A stretch of DNA of 64,000 nucleotides from Cohaesibacter celericrescens (GTDB taxonomy: Bacteria > Pseudomonadota > Alphaproteobacteria > Rhizobiales > Cohaesibacteraceae), in the NCBI RefSeq assembly GCF_002866925.1, contig NZ_PKUQ01000047.1, forward strand, positions 62,001-126,000. Reading direction: 5' to 3'. The notes beneath the pieces are model-generated. The model was not told the DNA's origin. It did no database searches and saw only the letters and a list, made by a program, of their open reading frames with translations. This document shows positions 18,901 through 26,170 of this stretch, one piece after another (position 1 is the stretch's first letter; each line of letters opens with the position of its first letter). Position numbers and translations under genes: made by a program.

Positions 18901-19307
18901 GCGGTTTGGTGATCACTCGCCAGCGCCCCGGCACCGCATCGGGGGTGATTTTTGTGACACTGGAAGATGAGACTGGGGTGGCCAATGTGGTGGTGTGGCC
19001 CAAGATCTACAAGCTTTTCCGGCGGGCGGTGATTGCGGGGCGGCTTTTGCGGGTGCATGGTACGTTGCAGAAGGAAGGCATCGTGGTGCATTTGATTGCC
19101 GAACGGGTGGAGGATCTATCGCACCGTCTGTCCGAGCTTGGTCATCCGCTTGATGAGGTGGTGGGTATCACCCAACCGCAGGCCGATGATGCGCCCCGCA
19201 TCAAAGCGTCCAAAGCGCTGGGGCGTCCGGCATCGCCCCCTGCCTCAAGAGCACGGCATCCGCGTGAGCAGGCCAAAAAGCTATTTCCAAGTCGGGATTT
19301 TCATTAA
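15960..19307 (+). CDS. dnaE2: Error-prone DNA polymerase III alpha subunit DnaE2
   Basis: 1115 residues from ATG 15960; the ATGA overlap with imuB and the usual length of about 1050-1150 support this start over the longer open frame. The order is PHP domain (YSELCVTSNFTFLTGASHPEEL, TDRNSLAGVVRAY), C-family polymerase core with PDIDVDFEHERREEV (two catalytic Asp), GRGSAANSILCYALGVT and VFQVESRAQM, helix-hairpin-helix region (GLSSGALERLAEADAF) and a C-terminal OB fold (VFVTLEDETG-type). It performs translesion synthesis with ImuA and ImuB in the SOS response. The 270 bp after its stop (19308-19578) contain nothing I recognise. Confidence 0.96.
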   Translation: MSPDRQQSKGRPQSTAVSPQQLEQLRPKVYSELCVTSNFTFLTGASHPEELVSKAAELGLEAIAITDRNSLAGVVRAYAALKEIERVNQNTDGIKVPRLIVGCRLALADSALDWVVLPTDRPAYTRLARLLTLGKRRAGKGGCHLVLADMLEGCSGMMIIALPQQGLAHPDVVAHLGTVVQRFPGHVFLGAAPAYNGTDQAHFDACARLAYRLAAPMVAVGDVLMHHAKRRQLADVLTCMREHVTIDEIGSRALPNAERRLKGAADMERLYRRHPAALRRASEIAMRCNFCLSQLSYQYPDEVAGKEAPQARLIRLTEQGLKRRYPAGVPEKSRKLADKELALVEKLGFAAYFLTVHDIVAFAKEQKILCQGRGSAANSILCYALGVTDVAPEIITMVFERFVSEHRGEPPDIDVDFEHERREEVIQHIYEKYGRHRAGLCATVIHFRSRSAIREVGKVMGLSQDVTAALSGQIWGMSNDGVDTSRMRELGLEPGDRRLMQTVRLIGEIVGFPRHLSQHVGGFIITKGRLDELCPIENAAMEDRTIIEWDKDDIDTLGILKVDILSLGMLTCIRKSFDLLKQHEGLHYDIAAVPQEDAATYDMLCVADAVGVFQVESRAQMNFLPRMRPRRFYDLVIEVAIVRPGPIQGGMVHPYINRRQGREKVHFPSKELEGVLGKTLGVPLFQEQAMQIAVVGAGFSPEEADQLRRSLATFRRMGTIHSFKDRFLAGMLQRGYDKDFAERCFSQIEGFGEYGFPESHAAAFAMLAYVSAWLKCHHPAIFACALLNSQPMGFYAPAQIVRDAREHGIEVRPICVNNSSWDTMLERRGDGAKALRLGFRQIKGFSKEDANWIVAARGNGYPDPQSVWQRSGLSSGALERLAEADAFVSMEMDRREALWQVKAQAGLKPLPLFNDPIDGECIDEPKVTLPAMHLGEEVVEDYVAMRLSLRAHPMELLRPSMPELTTHSDLLTTGVKKASVCGLVITRQRPGTASGVIFVTLEDETGVANVVVWPKIYKLFRRAVIAGRLLRVHGTLQKEGIVVHLIAERVEDLSHRLSELGHPLDEVVGITQPQADDAPRIKASKALGRPASPPASRARHPREQAKKLFPSRDFH

Positions 19308-19578
19308 GGCCCAATTCGAAAGCGTGGAGCCGGAGGCCTCATCATGGCTTTCTTCGGGGCATAGGGTATCTGAAACAAGCTGGTTGGCGGTTGCTTTGTG
19401 ATGCTTTTGATTTGGGACGTCTGTGGCTCTCTCGTGTGCTGATAGAGGCGTGCGCAAGGCCGATGAGCAAAATTAGAGAGGCGCCGCGCTTGGTTGTCTG
19501 AATCGGGAAATCCACAGGCTGTTCCGGTTTTTATTTTCTTCAAAATATTACGTGATTTTCCATAATTATTGCAGTTGC

Positions 19579-19590
19579 GAAACCGATTTC
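19579..19590. promoter_or_regulatory. LacI-type operator 1 (distal)
   Basis: GAAACCGATTTC, a one-mismatch version of the palindrome GAAACCGGTTTC, flanked by C and G to give CGAAACCGATTTCG. It is the farthest of three equally spaced copies upstream of the LacI-family gene. Confidence 0.7.
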
Positions 19591-19659
19591 GAAGACACCC
19601 TACTTGTTTGAAACTAAAAAGATTTTGGCCATCGTTAATGCATGGTTTGAATTTTTCAC

Positions 19660-19671
19660 GAAACCGGTTTC
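19660..19671. promoter_or_regulatory. LacI-type operator 2
   Basis: A perfect GAAACCGGTTTC palindrome, exactly 81 bp after the first site. The central CG and the GAAAC/GTTTC arms are characteristic of LacI-family operators. Confidence 0.82.
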
Positions 19672-19738
19672 AGATCTTTTCGAACTTCTCTACGGACTAT
19701 TGGGACTAGATATTACAATTGTTGGTATCATTCTCTTG

Positions 19739-19754
19739 CCGAAACCGGTTTCGG
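19739..19754. promoter_or_regulatory. LacI-type operator 3 (proximal)
   Basis: The palindrome is extended to 16 bp, CCGAAACCGGTTTCGG, and is the strongest of the three sites. It is 81 bp from site 2 and ends 27 bp before the GTG start of the regulator, so it probably overlaps the promoter or early leader and mediates autoregulation of the whole operon. Confidence 0.85.
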
Positions 19755-19781
19755 AGAAGAAGCTTTAATCAGGAGGGACGT

Positions 19782-20849
19782 GTGAGCAAACCAGACAATA
19801 GCGTGAATTCGGGGCGCAGAAGTAGCAAGCCCAGAGTAACCATCAAAGATGTGGCCGAGGAGTTGGCTATGGCCAAGAGTACTGTGTCTCGTGCGCTAAA
19901 TGGTTACAGCGATATTGCCGAGAGCACGCGCCTCAGAGTGTCCAAGACAGCCCAGCGTATGGGGTATCAACCCATGGTGCAGGCACAGGCTATCCGGACC
20001 GGATTGATGCGTTCGGTAGGTTTGGTGCTCAATGTTGGGGGGTCTAGCAGTCATCGTCCTTTCCTTACCAATTTTATCGATGGAATATCTCAGCGAGCCA
20101 GTCAGGAAAACTGGACTTTGACCGTGACCACTGCACAAAATTCCGAAGCTGTGCTGGAAACAATTGAACGTCTGAGCAATGAGCGCAAAGTGGACGGTTT
20201 CATTTTGCCGCGCACGCGAGTGATTGATCCTCGGGTCGACTTTCTTCGGACTCATGGCGTTCCGTTTGTAATGTTTGGACGTACTGGCAATGACGATGAA
20301 TGCAGCTGGTTCGATATCAAGGGTGAGCTGGCTATTGAGAAAGCGGTTCTCCGGCTGGTAACCCTCGGTCACAAGCGCATTGGCTTTATCAATGGCCTTG
20401 ACCGCTACATGTACGCCAGTTTGCGTTTTGATGGTTACGTTCAGGGTTTGAAAAAAGCAGGATTGGCCTATGACGAAACGCTGGTGCGCCCTAATGCCGT
20501 GACCAAGCGGGATGGCCTTAGGGAAGGCGCGGTTTTGCTGGATTTGCCTGCGCCGCCAACGGCCGTTGTTTGCGCTGTCGATCTTGCTGCGCTGGGTGTC
20601 TATCAAGCCGCTAAAGAGCGAGGCCGGAAGATTGGCCGCGATCTTTCTATCATTTCCTACGATGGCATTGACGAAGGGGAATATGCCTCTCCCCCTCTGA
20701 CCAGCTTTTCGGTCGACAATCGGGCCGCAGGAGAAATTCTTACGGGCCTACTCATCAAGCGCATCCGTGGCGAAGCGCCTGAAACACTCCGCCAACTTGG
20801 CGAAGCCACTTTGATCGAACGGGCCTCTGATGGTCCGCCGGTCTCCTAA
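19782..20849 (+). CDS. LacI-family transcriptional regulator
   Basis: 355 residues from the GTG at 19782, which has AGGAGGG at ideal distance; a start further upstream would overlap the proximal operator and gives a non-family N-terminus. The helix-turn-helix is at about residues 19-45 (VTIKDVAEELAMAKSTVSRA, then LNGYSDI) and is followed by a periplasmic-binding-protein-like sensor domain (GLMRSVGLVLNVGG, RKVDGFILPRTR, GHKRIGFING, SIISYDGIDEG). It probably represses itself and the downstream ABC importer and glycosidase operon through the three palindromes, with release by the imported sugar. It resembles regulators of alpha-glucoside (agl-type) operons, but the inducer is not known. Confidence 0.9.
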   Translation: MSKPDNSVNSGRRSSKPRVTIKDVAEELAMAKSTVSRALNGYSDIAESTRLRVSKTAQRMGYQPMVQAQAIRTGLMRSVGLVLNVGGSSSHRPFLTNFIDGISQRASQENWTLTVTTAQNSEAVLETIERLSNERKVDGFILPRTRVIDPRVDFLRTHGVPFVMFGRTGNDDECSWFDIKGELAIEKAVLRLVTLGHKRIGFINGLDRYMYASLRFDGYVQGLKKAGLAYDETLVRPNAVTKRDGLREGAVLLDLPAPPTAVVCAVDLAALGVYQAAKERGRKIGRDLSIISYDGIDEGEYASPPLTSFSVDNRAAGEILTGLLIKRIRGEAPETLRQLGEATLIERASDGPPVS

Positions 20850-20890
20850 CTCAAAAACTTTAAAACACCGTTAGATTGGGAGGTTTAACA

Positions 20891-22255
20891 ATGACGACTT
20901 CTACCAAAAGCAAACGCTTAACCAGCCTGTTGGTTGGCACTTCTCTGGCTCTGGGCCTGACTATGGTTTCGGCTTCGGCGGACGGTATCCGCTTCTGGAC
21001 CACCGAAGAACAGACCCCGCGTTTGGCCATGCAGCAAGAAATGGCAAAAGCGTTTGAAGCCAAAACCGGCATCAAAGTTGAAGTGATCCCTGTGACCGAA
21101 AAAGACCTTGGCACACGTGCGACAGCTGCATTCGCTGCCGGGGATCTGCCAGATGTGATCTATCATCCGCTGCAATATGCTTTGCCTTGGGTCGATGCTG
21201 GTATTCTTGATATTGACGCTGCCACTGAAGTGATCGAAGAACTCGGACAAGGGACATTTGCCCCGGGTGCCCTGAATATGGCTGCGGTTGAGGATGGTTT
21301 TGCGTCGGTACCGGTTGATGGTTGGACGCAAATGATCGTCTATCGCAAAGACCTGTTTGATGCAAAGGGACTGAAAGCCCCTTCCACCTTTGCCGATGTT
21401 GAAGCGGCTCTTAAGGCTCTGCATAATCCGCCTGAAATGTACGGCTTTGTTGCTGCCACCAAAGTGGATGAAAACTTCATGAGCCAGGTGCTGGAGCATG
21501 TGTTCCTCGCCAACGGTATTTCTCCGGTTGATGCGGATGGGTTCAAAGAGCTCGACGCGACCAAAACCAAGGAAGTGCTCGAATTTTACAAAGCGATTGT
21601 GAAAGCGTCTCCTCCAGGCGAGTTGTATTGGAAGCAATCTCGCGAGCTGTATTTTGCTGGCAAAGCTGCCATGATTATCTGGTCTCCATTCATTCTTGAT
21701 GAATTGGCTGGTCTGCGCGATTCTGCTCCACCAACCATCAATGATGACCCAACCAGCCCAGCACTGGCTGCTAAAACGGGCATCGTCACTAACTTCGCAG
21801 GCCCTTCCAATGCCGCCGGTGCTGCTTGGGGTGATGTCCGCTATTTCGGTATCTCGTCAGATGCTGACATTGAAGCAGCCCAACAGTTTGTGACCTATTC
21901 CATGAACGAAGGCTACACCAAAACGTTGGCCATCGCGCCAGAGGGCAAATTCCCAATTCGTCGTGGTGACAAAGAAAATGCCACCAAATTTGTCGACGCT
22001 TGGTCCAAATTGCCAGTCGGTGTTGATCGCAAAAAACCACTTGCTGAGCTGTATCCTGCCGAGATGATCGGCGAGATTGTTGCTGGTTTGGACGTGGCTC
22101 AGCGTTGGGGTGTCAAGGAAGGTCAACTCGGTTTGGCGTCCAAGATCATCAACAGCCAGATCTTCAACCAGATCGTTCGCAAATTCACCGATGGTGTGAT
22201 CACCGGTGACGAAGCTGTTGCTTCATTGAATGAAGAGTTGGCTAAAATCAAATAA
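20891..22255 (+). CDS. Sugar ABC transporter substrate-binding protein (family 1)
   Basis: 454 residues from ATG 20891, with GGGAGG upstream. A signal peptide ends near SASA, and the mature protein begins DGIRFWTTEEQTP. Family 1 extracellular sugar-binding features are KAFEAKTGIKVEVIPV, FAAGDLPDVIYHPLQYALP, VPVDGWTQMIVYRKDLF and FAGKAAMIIWSPFILDE. It captures an oligosaccharide or glycoside in the periplasm for the two permeases downstream. The ligand is not readable; the adjoining GH63-type enzyme suggests an alpha-linked glucoside or mannoside. It is followed by a strong stem-loop and then the first permease. Confidence 0.9.
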   Translation: MTTSTKSKRLTSLLVGTSLALGLTMVSASADGIRFWTTEEQTPRLAMQQEMAKAFEAKTGIKVEVIPVTEKDLGTRATAAFAAGDLPDVIYHPLQYALPWVDAGILDIDAATEVIEELGQGTFAPGALNMAAVEDGFASVPVDGWTQMIVYRKDLFDAKGLKAPSTFADVEAALKALHNPPEMYGFVAATKVDENFMSQVLEHVFLANGISPVDADGFKELDATKTKEVLEFYKAIVKASPPGELYWKQSRELYFAGKAAMIIWSPFILDELAGLRDSAPPTINDDPTSPALAAKTGIVTNFAGPSNAAGAAWGDVRYFGISSDADIEAAQQFVTYSMNEGYTKTLAIAPEGKFPIRRGDKENATKFVDAWSKLPVGVDRKKPLAELYPAEMIGEIVAGLDVAQRWGVKEGQLGLASKIINSQIFNQIVRKFTDGVITGDEAVASLNEELAKIK

Positions 22256-22277
22256 GCCAATTTTCCAAATGCTTGAA

Positions 22278-22317
22278 GCGTATCCCTGCAATGTCTCTCA
22301 TTTCAGCAGGGATACGC
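22278..22317 (+). promoter_or_regulatory. Intercistronic stem-loop after binding-protein gene
   Basis: GCGTATCCCTGC (22278-22289) is perfectly complementary to GCAGGGATACGC (22306-22317) across a 16-nt loop. There is no T run, so it is more likely an RNA-stabilising or processing element that raises binding-protein output relative to the permeases than a full terminator. Confidence 0.7.
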
Positions 22318-22414
22318 AAACGAAGATCTATCGCATTTTCCACGATTTTTGGATCGCTGGACTATCTCTCGTACCGGGGGCTTTGTTCTCCCGTTGCGGC
22401 ATTGGAGCTCTCTC

Positions 22415-23704
22415 ATGTCGATGTCCGAAACACAAACCAGCCCTGCGGGCAAAAAGGCGAAAATGAACGCCTCTGCGCCTCCCGGGGCAGGCCCCTTGGC
22501 AAAACGCGAAGCGCGTCTGGCTTGGGGATTGCTCATGCCAACCTTGCTCAGTGTGGCGCTGGTTATCGTCTTGCCCCTGCTAGCAATCTTTTGGATCAGT
22601 GCCAAACCGATCAGTCTGGCCGATCTGCGCCCCACAACGCCCGGTGTGTATGAGCGCCTCAAAGGCAAGCCAAAGGTGGTGGGTGATAGCGCGATTGTTG
22701 AATATCGTCTCAAGAATAGCTCGCAAGAAAAGCCCATTACGTCGGTAACGATGAAAGATCAGTGGCCGGTTGGGTTAACGATTTCGGATCTTGACGCACG
22801 TTGTGCGCTGACAGGGCAAGAGCTAACCTGTGTTTTGGGGGATTGGGAGCCGGGCCATCGCGAAAATCTGCATATCAATGTGGTCGTGGAACAGGCTTTT
22901 CTCGATGCGGGCACCAATATCCGCAAAACAGAACCCGAGATGAAGGGGACCGCGACTTCGGAGTTGTTCAGCTTCAATTTCACTTTAAAGAACTTCATAG
23001 CGGTGTTTGACAGCTCGGAATTTCTTGAAGTGCTGTGGGTGACGATCTTCTATACCGTTGTTGGCACCATTGGCGCGTTGCTGGTGGGCATGATGGCGGC
23101 CTTGATCCTCAATCACAACTTTGCCGGACAGGGCATTTTGCGCGGCTTGTTCTTGTTCCCCTATGTTGCACCGGTGATTGCTGTTGCCTTCACATGGGTG
23201 ACATTGCTCGATCCTTTTTCGGGGTCCTTCAATGCGCTTTTGTTGCAGATGGAGCTGATTGATGCTCCGATCAATTTCTTTGGTGAGCGTCCGTTGGCCC
23301 TGTTTACGGTGACTGTCTTTGAGATCTGGCGCTATTTTCCGCTGTCCTTCTTGTTCATTCTGGCGCGCATGCAGTCGATTGATACCGATATGTATGAAGC
23401 GGCTGATATGGATGGCGCATCACCATTCCAGAAATTCTACTATCTGTCCTTGCCGCAGTTGATGGGCATTCTCTCTGTGTTGTTCCTGCTGCGCTTCATT
23501 TGGACCTTTAACAAATTCGACGATATTTTCTTGCTGACCGGCGGCAACGCTGGTACACGCACGCTCACCGTGAATGTGTATGAACAGGCCTTCGCTATTT
23601 CCAATATTGGCGCTGGGGCGGCGGTGGCTGTGGTCATCTTTGCCTGCTTGCTTGGCTTCTCATTCTTCTTCTTCCGCTTCATGAGCCGGGAGGAAGGGCT
23701 ATGA
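22415..23704 (+). CDS. Sugar ABC transporter permease (MalF-like) with large periplasmic insertion
   Basis: 429 residues from ATG 22415 (an alternative ATG is 6 bp later). The first membrane helix is at about 38-60. Between it and the next helix (about 205-228) lies an insertion of roughly 140 residues (VVGDSAIVEYRLKNSS, VTMKDQWPVGLTI, LTCVLGDWEPGHRENL), with a beta-sandwich pattern like DUF11 repeat domains and two Cys (130 and 139) that could bond. The remaining six-helix binding-protein-dependent transport domain carries the EAA loop (MYEAADMDGASPFQKFYYL). The domain would face the periplasm, where it could dock the substrate-binding protein. Overlaps the next permease by ATGA. Confidence 0.9.
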   Translation: MSMSETQTSPAGKKAKMNASAPPGAGPLAKREARLAWGLLMPTLLSVALVIVLPLLAIFWISAKPISLADLRPTTPGVYERLKGKPKVVGDSAIVEYRLKNSSQEKPITSVTMKDQWPVGLTISDLDARCALTGQELTCVLGDWEPGHRENLHINVVVEQAFLDAGTNIRKTEPEMKGTATSELFSFNFTLKNFIAVFDSSEFLEVLWVTIFYTVVGTIGALLVGMMAALILNHNFAGQGILRGLFLFPYVAPVIAVAFTWVTLLDPFSGSFNALLLQMELIDAPINFFGERPLALFTVTVFEIWRYFPLSFLFILARMQSIDTDMYEAADMDGASPFQKFYYLSLPQLMGILSVLFLLRFIWTFNKFDDIFLLTGGNAGTRTLTVNVYEQAFAISNIGAGAAVAVVIFACLLGFSFFFFRFMSREEGL

Positions 23705-24900
23705 AACACGGACTTATTCTCTCTCCAGTCATCGGGGCTTTGTGGAGCCTTACCATTATCGTTTGCCTGACCATCTTGCTGGCCTTTTCTACCGGCTTGC
23801 CGGTGCGGCCAATTTGGCTGATTTCCATTTTGCAAGGTGTTGCCATCAGCTATGTGGCGCTCTATGTGGCCAACGTCTGGCTTGGATTGCTCATCAGCTT
23901 GGCCATTGTTCTGGGCCTGAGTTTGCTTCAGCCATTTGGCGTGCCACTGGATCAGCGCAGCTTGGCTCAAGCTGTCGGTGTTCTGGTATTGGCAGCCGGT
24001 TTATTTGTGCCTTTGCGGGCGATGTTGCACAAGTTGCCTGCCGCGCGATTGACGCGTCATCAGTTTGAAGAATCCATTGTTCGGTTTCTAACCGGATTTG
24101 GCTATGTCTTCTTCACTGCGATTGTGATTGTGCCCTTCTATGTGATGGTCATGACCTCGATTAAGGGGCAGCAAGCCTTGATGCTCAATCCGTTGGACTT
24201 CTCCATTGATTGGAGTAAAGGCTGGGGATTATTGCGCTCGTATGAAGAGCTCTTCATGCAGTTCAATTTCGGTTCCTATTTGCTAACCTCCTTTTTGGTT
24301 GCCCTTGCAACGGTGGCGGTGACGCTGGCCTTCAGTGTGCCCGGTGCCTATGCGGTTGCACGATTGCGCTTTAAGGGGCAAGCGGTGATGTCCCGCTCGA
24401 TCCTGTTGATCTATATGGTGCCGATGATCGTTTTGGCCTTGCCGATCTATGTCGGTTTTTCAATGTTCGGGCTTCGCAATTCGATCTTTGGATTGCTGTT
24501 GATCTATCCGGTCACCACCATTCCAGTTGCGCTCTATATGCTGCAGGGGTATTTCCGTGGCCTGCCGGGCGAGGTGGAAGAAGCCGGGCTTATGGACGGC
24601 CTGTCACGGCTGGGTGTGATCTGGAAAATCACGCTGCCCTTATCGTTGCCTGCTTTGGCCTCGGTGTCACTGTATGTCTTCATGATTGCCTGGAATGAAT
24701 TTTTGTTGGCCTTCATGTTGCTCGACGACCCCTCCAAATTCACATTGACGCGTGGCGTCACGATGCTCAATTCCTCCGAGGTTCCCCGCCAGCATCTTAT
24801 GGCTGGAGCCGTGATTGCGACATTCCCTATCATGGCAATCTTCCTTGGACTGGAACGCTTTATGACCAAAGGCCTGACTGCGGGCTCTGTTAAAGGATAA
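23701..24900 (+). CDS. Sugar ABC transporter permease (MalG-like) with extra N-terminal helices
   Basis: 399 residues, longer than the usual 280-300 of MalG-type permeases. About 120 extra residues at the N-terminus form three or four additional hydrophobic segments (about 8-30, 35-75 and 88-105) before the standard domain begins near FLTGFGYVFFTAIVIVPFY. The EAA loop is EVEEAGLMDGLSRLGVIWKI. It pairs with the upstream permease, which also carries an unusual addition. Starts in an ATGA overlap and ends 9 bp before the glycosidase gene. Confidence 0.9.
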   Translation: MKHGLILSPVIGALWSLTIIVCLTILLAFSTGLPVRPIWLISILQGVAISYVALYVANVWLGLLISLAIVLGLSLLQPFGVPLDQRSLAQAVGVLVLAAGLFVPLRAMLHKLPAARLTRHQFEESIVRFLTGFGYVFFTAIVIVPFYVMVMTSIKGQQALMLNPLDFSIDWSKGWGLLRSYEELFMQFNFGSYLLTSFLVALATVAVTLAFSVPGAYAVARLRFKGQAVMSRSILLIYMVPMIVLALPIYVGFSMFGLRNSIFGLLLIYPVTTIPVALYMLQGYFRGLPGEVEEAGLMDGLSRLGVIWKITLPLSLPALASVSLYVFMIAWNEFLLAFMLLDDPSKFTLTRGVTMLNSSEVPRQHLMAGAVIATFPIMAIFLGLERFMTKGLTAGSVKG

Positions 24901-24909
24901 CAAGTCAAA

Positions 24910-26169
24910 ATGACCATCAATAACGATAAGCTTGATCGACAGGCTCGGCGCATCCTGAGAAATAATGATCGGGGGGGATATACCGTGCCGACCTCAGGGC
25001 TTTATCCTTATCAGTGGAACTGGGATTCCTGTTTCGCTGCATGGGGATTTTCTGTCTTTGATGTCAAGCGGGCATGGTTCGAAATTCACACGCTCTTCAC
25101 TGGCCAGTGGGACACGGGCATGGTGCCTCATATTATCTTCCATAAACGCGCGGACGGCTATTTCCCCGGCCCAGATGTTTGGGGTGTGGATCGTATTCCC
25201 CACACGTCGGGAATCACCCAGCCCCCTGTCGCCGCGACATTGATCCGGTCCATCTATGAAGCCGACAAGCGCTATGGTCGCGTGCATATAGATCTGGTTT
25301 ATGGTCGCCTTGTCAGCTGGCACCGTTGGTTTATGAAGAACCGGGTTGATAATGGCATGGTTGCCATCACCCACCCATGGGAAAGTGGTCGCGATAATGC
25401 CGTCGATTGGGACGCTGCCATGCAGGCTGTTGATCCAACGGGTGTTGGGGAGTATGTCCGGCGGGATACCAGTCATGTGGACCCTGAAATGCGACCCAAG
25501 AAGGCTGATTATGATCGCTATCTCGCCATGCTCTACTATGGCCGTGAAGCGCATTGGGACGAGACGACCATTCGTAAAGGGTCTCCTTTCCGCGTCGGGG
25601 ATGTCGGCATGACATTCATTCTCCTGCGTGCATGTCGCGATTTGCTTCACATGGCGTCCGAACTGGATCACTTGACGCATGAGATTGAAGGCTGGATCGC
25701 TGAGCTTGAAGAAGGCGTCAAGCGGCACTGGAATCCTGACGGATATTACGACAGCGTGGATCTCAGAACGGGCAAATTTACAGGCTCTCTCAGCTCGGCT
25801 TCTTTCCTGTGCTGGTATGCAGGGATTGATAGTCCGGAAATGAAGGTAAAGCTGGAGGAGGTCCTGTCAAAGGTCAATTTTGCTGTGCCGTCACTTGACC
25901 CGCAAGATGAGCGTTTTGAGCCGTTGCGTTATTGGCGCGGGCCCGTCTGGGGCATTGTCAATACATTGATCGGAATAGGCCTTGATGAAAGCGGGCACAC
26001 GTTGCTTTCTGAACGGCTGCGCAAGGATACGCAGAAGCTGATCGCGGAACATGGATTTTATGAGTATTTCAGCCCAACTGATGGCACACCCGCAGGCGGA
26101 GATTCCTTCACATGGACTGCGGCGATTTGGCTAACATGGGCTGGGCCTCATGCCAAGGGGAGGTTATAA
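24910..26169 (+). CDS. GH63-type (MGH1-like) glycoside hydrolase, cytoplasmic
   Basis: 419 residues without a signal peptide, so it acts on the imported sugar in the cytoplasm. The (alpha/alpha)6-barrel motifs of GH63/mannosylglycerate-hydrolase-like enzymes are present: RGGYTVPTSGLYPYQWNWDS at 21-40, THPWESGRDNAVDWD at about 154-168 (Asp162 the likely general acid), YWRGPVWGIVN at 341-351, and HGFYEYFSP (Glu385 the likely base) followed by SFTWTAAIW. The length of about 420 matches mannosylglycerate hydrolases better than large processing glucosidases. Candidate substrates are mannosyl- or glucosylglycerate or a small alpha-glucoside. It sits inside the importer operon, between permease and ATPase. 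Confidence 0.82.
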   Translation: MTINNDKLDRQARRILRNNDRGGYTVPTSGLYPYQWNWDSCFAAWGFSVFDVKRAWFEIHTLFTGQWDTGMVPHIIFHKRADGYFPGPDVWGVDRIPHTSGITQPPVAATLIRSIYEADKRYGRVHIDLVYGRLVSWHRWFMKNRVDNGMVAITHPWESGRDNAVDWDAAMQAVDPTGVGEYVRRDTSHVDPEMRPKKADYDRYLAMLYYGREAHWDETTIRKGSPFRVGDVGMTFILLRACRDLLHMASELDHLTHEIEGWIAELEEGVKRHWNPDGYYDSVDLRTGKFTGSLSSASFLCWYAGIDSPEMKVKLEEVLSKVNFAVPSLDPQDERFEPLRYWRGPVWGIVNTLIGIGLDESGHTLLSERLRKDTQKLIAEHGFYEYFSPTDGTPAGGDSFTWTAAIWLTWAGPHAKGRL

Positions 26170-26170
26170 G

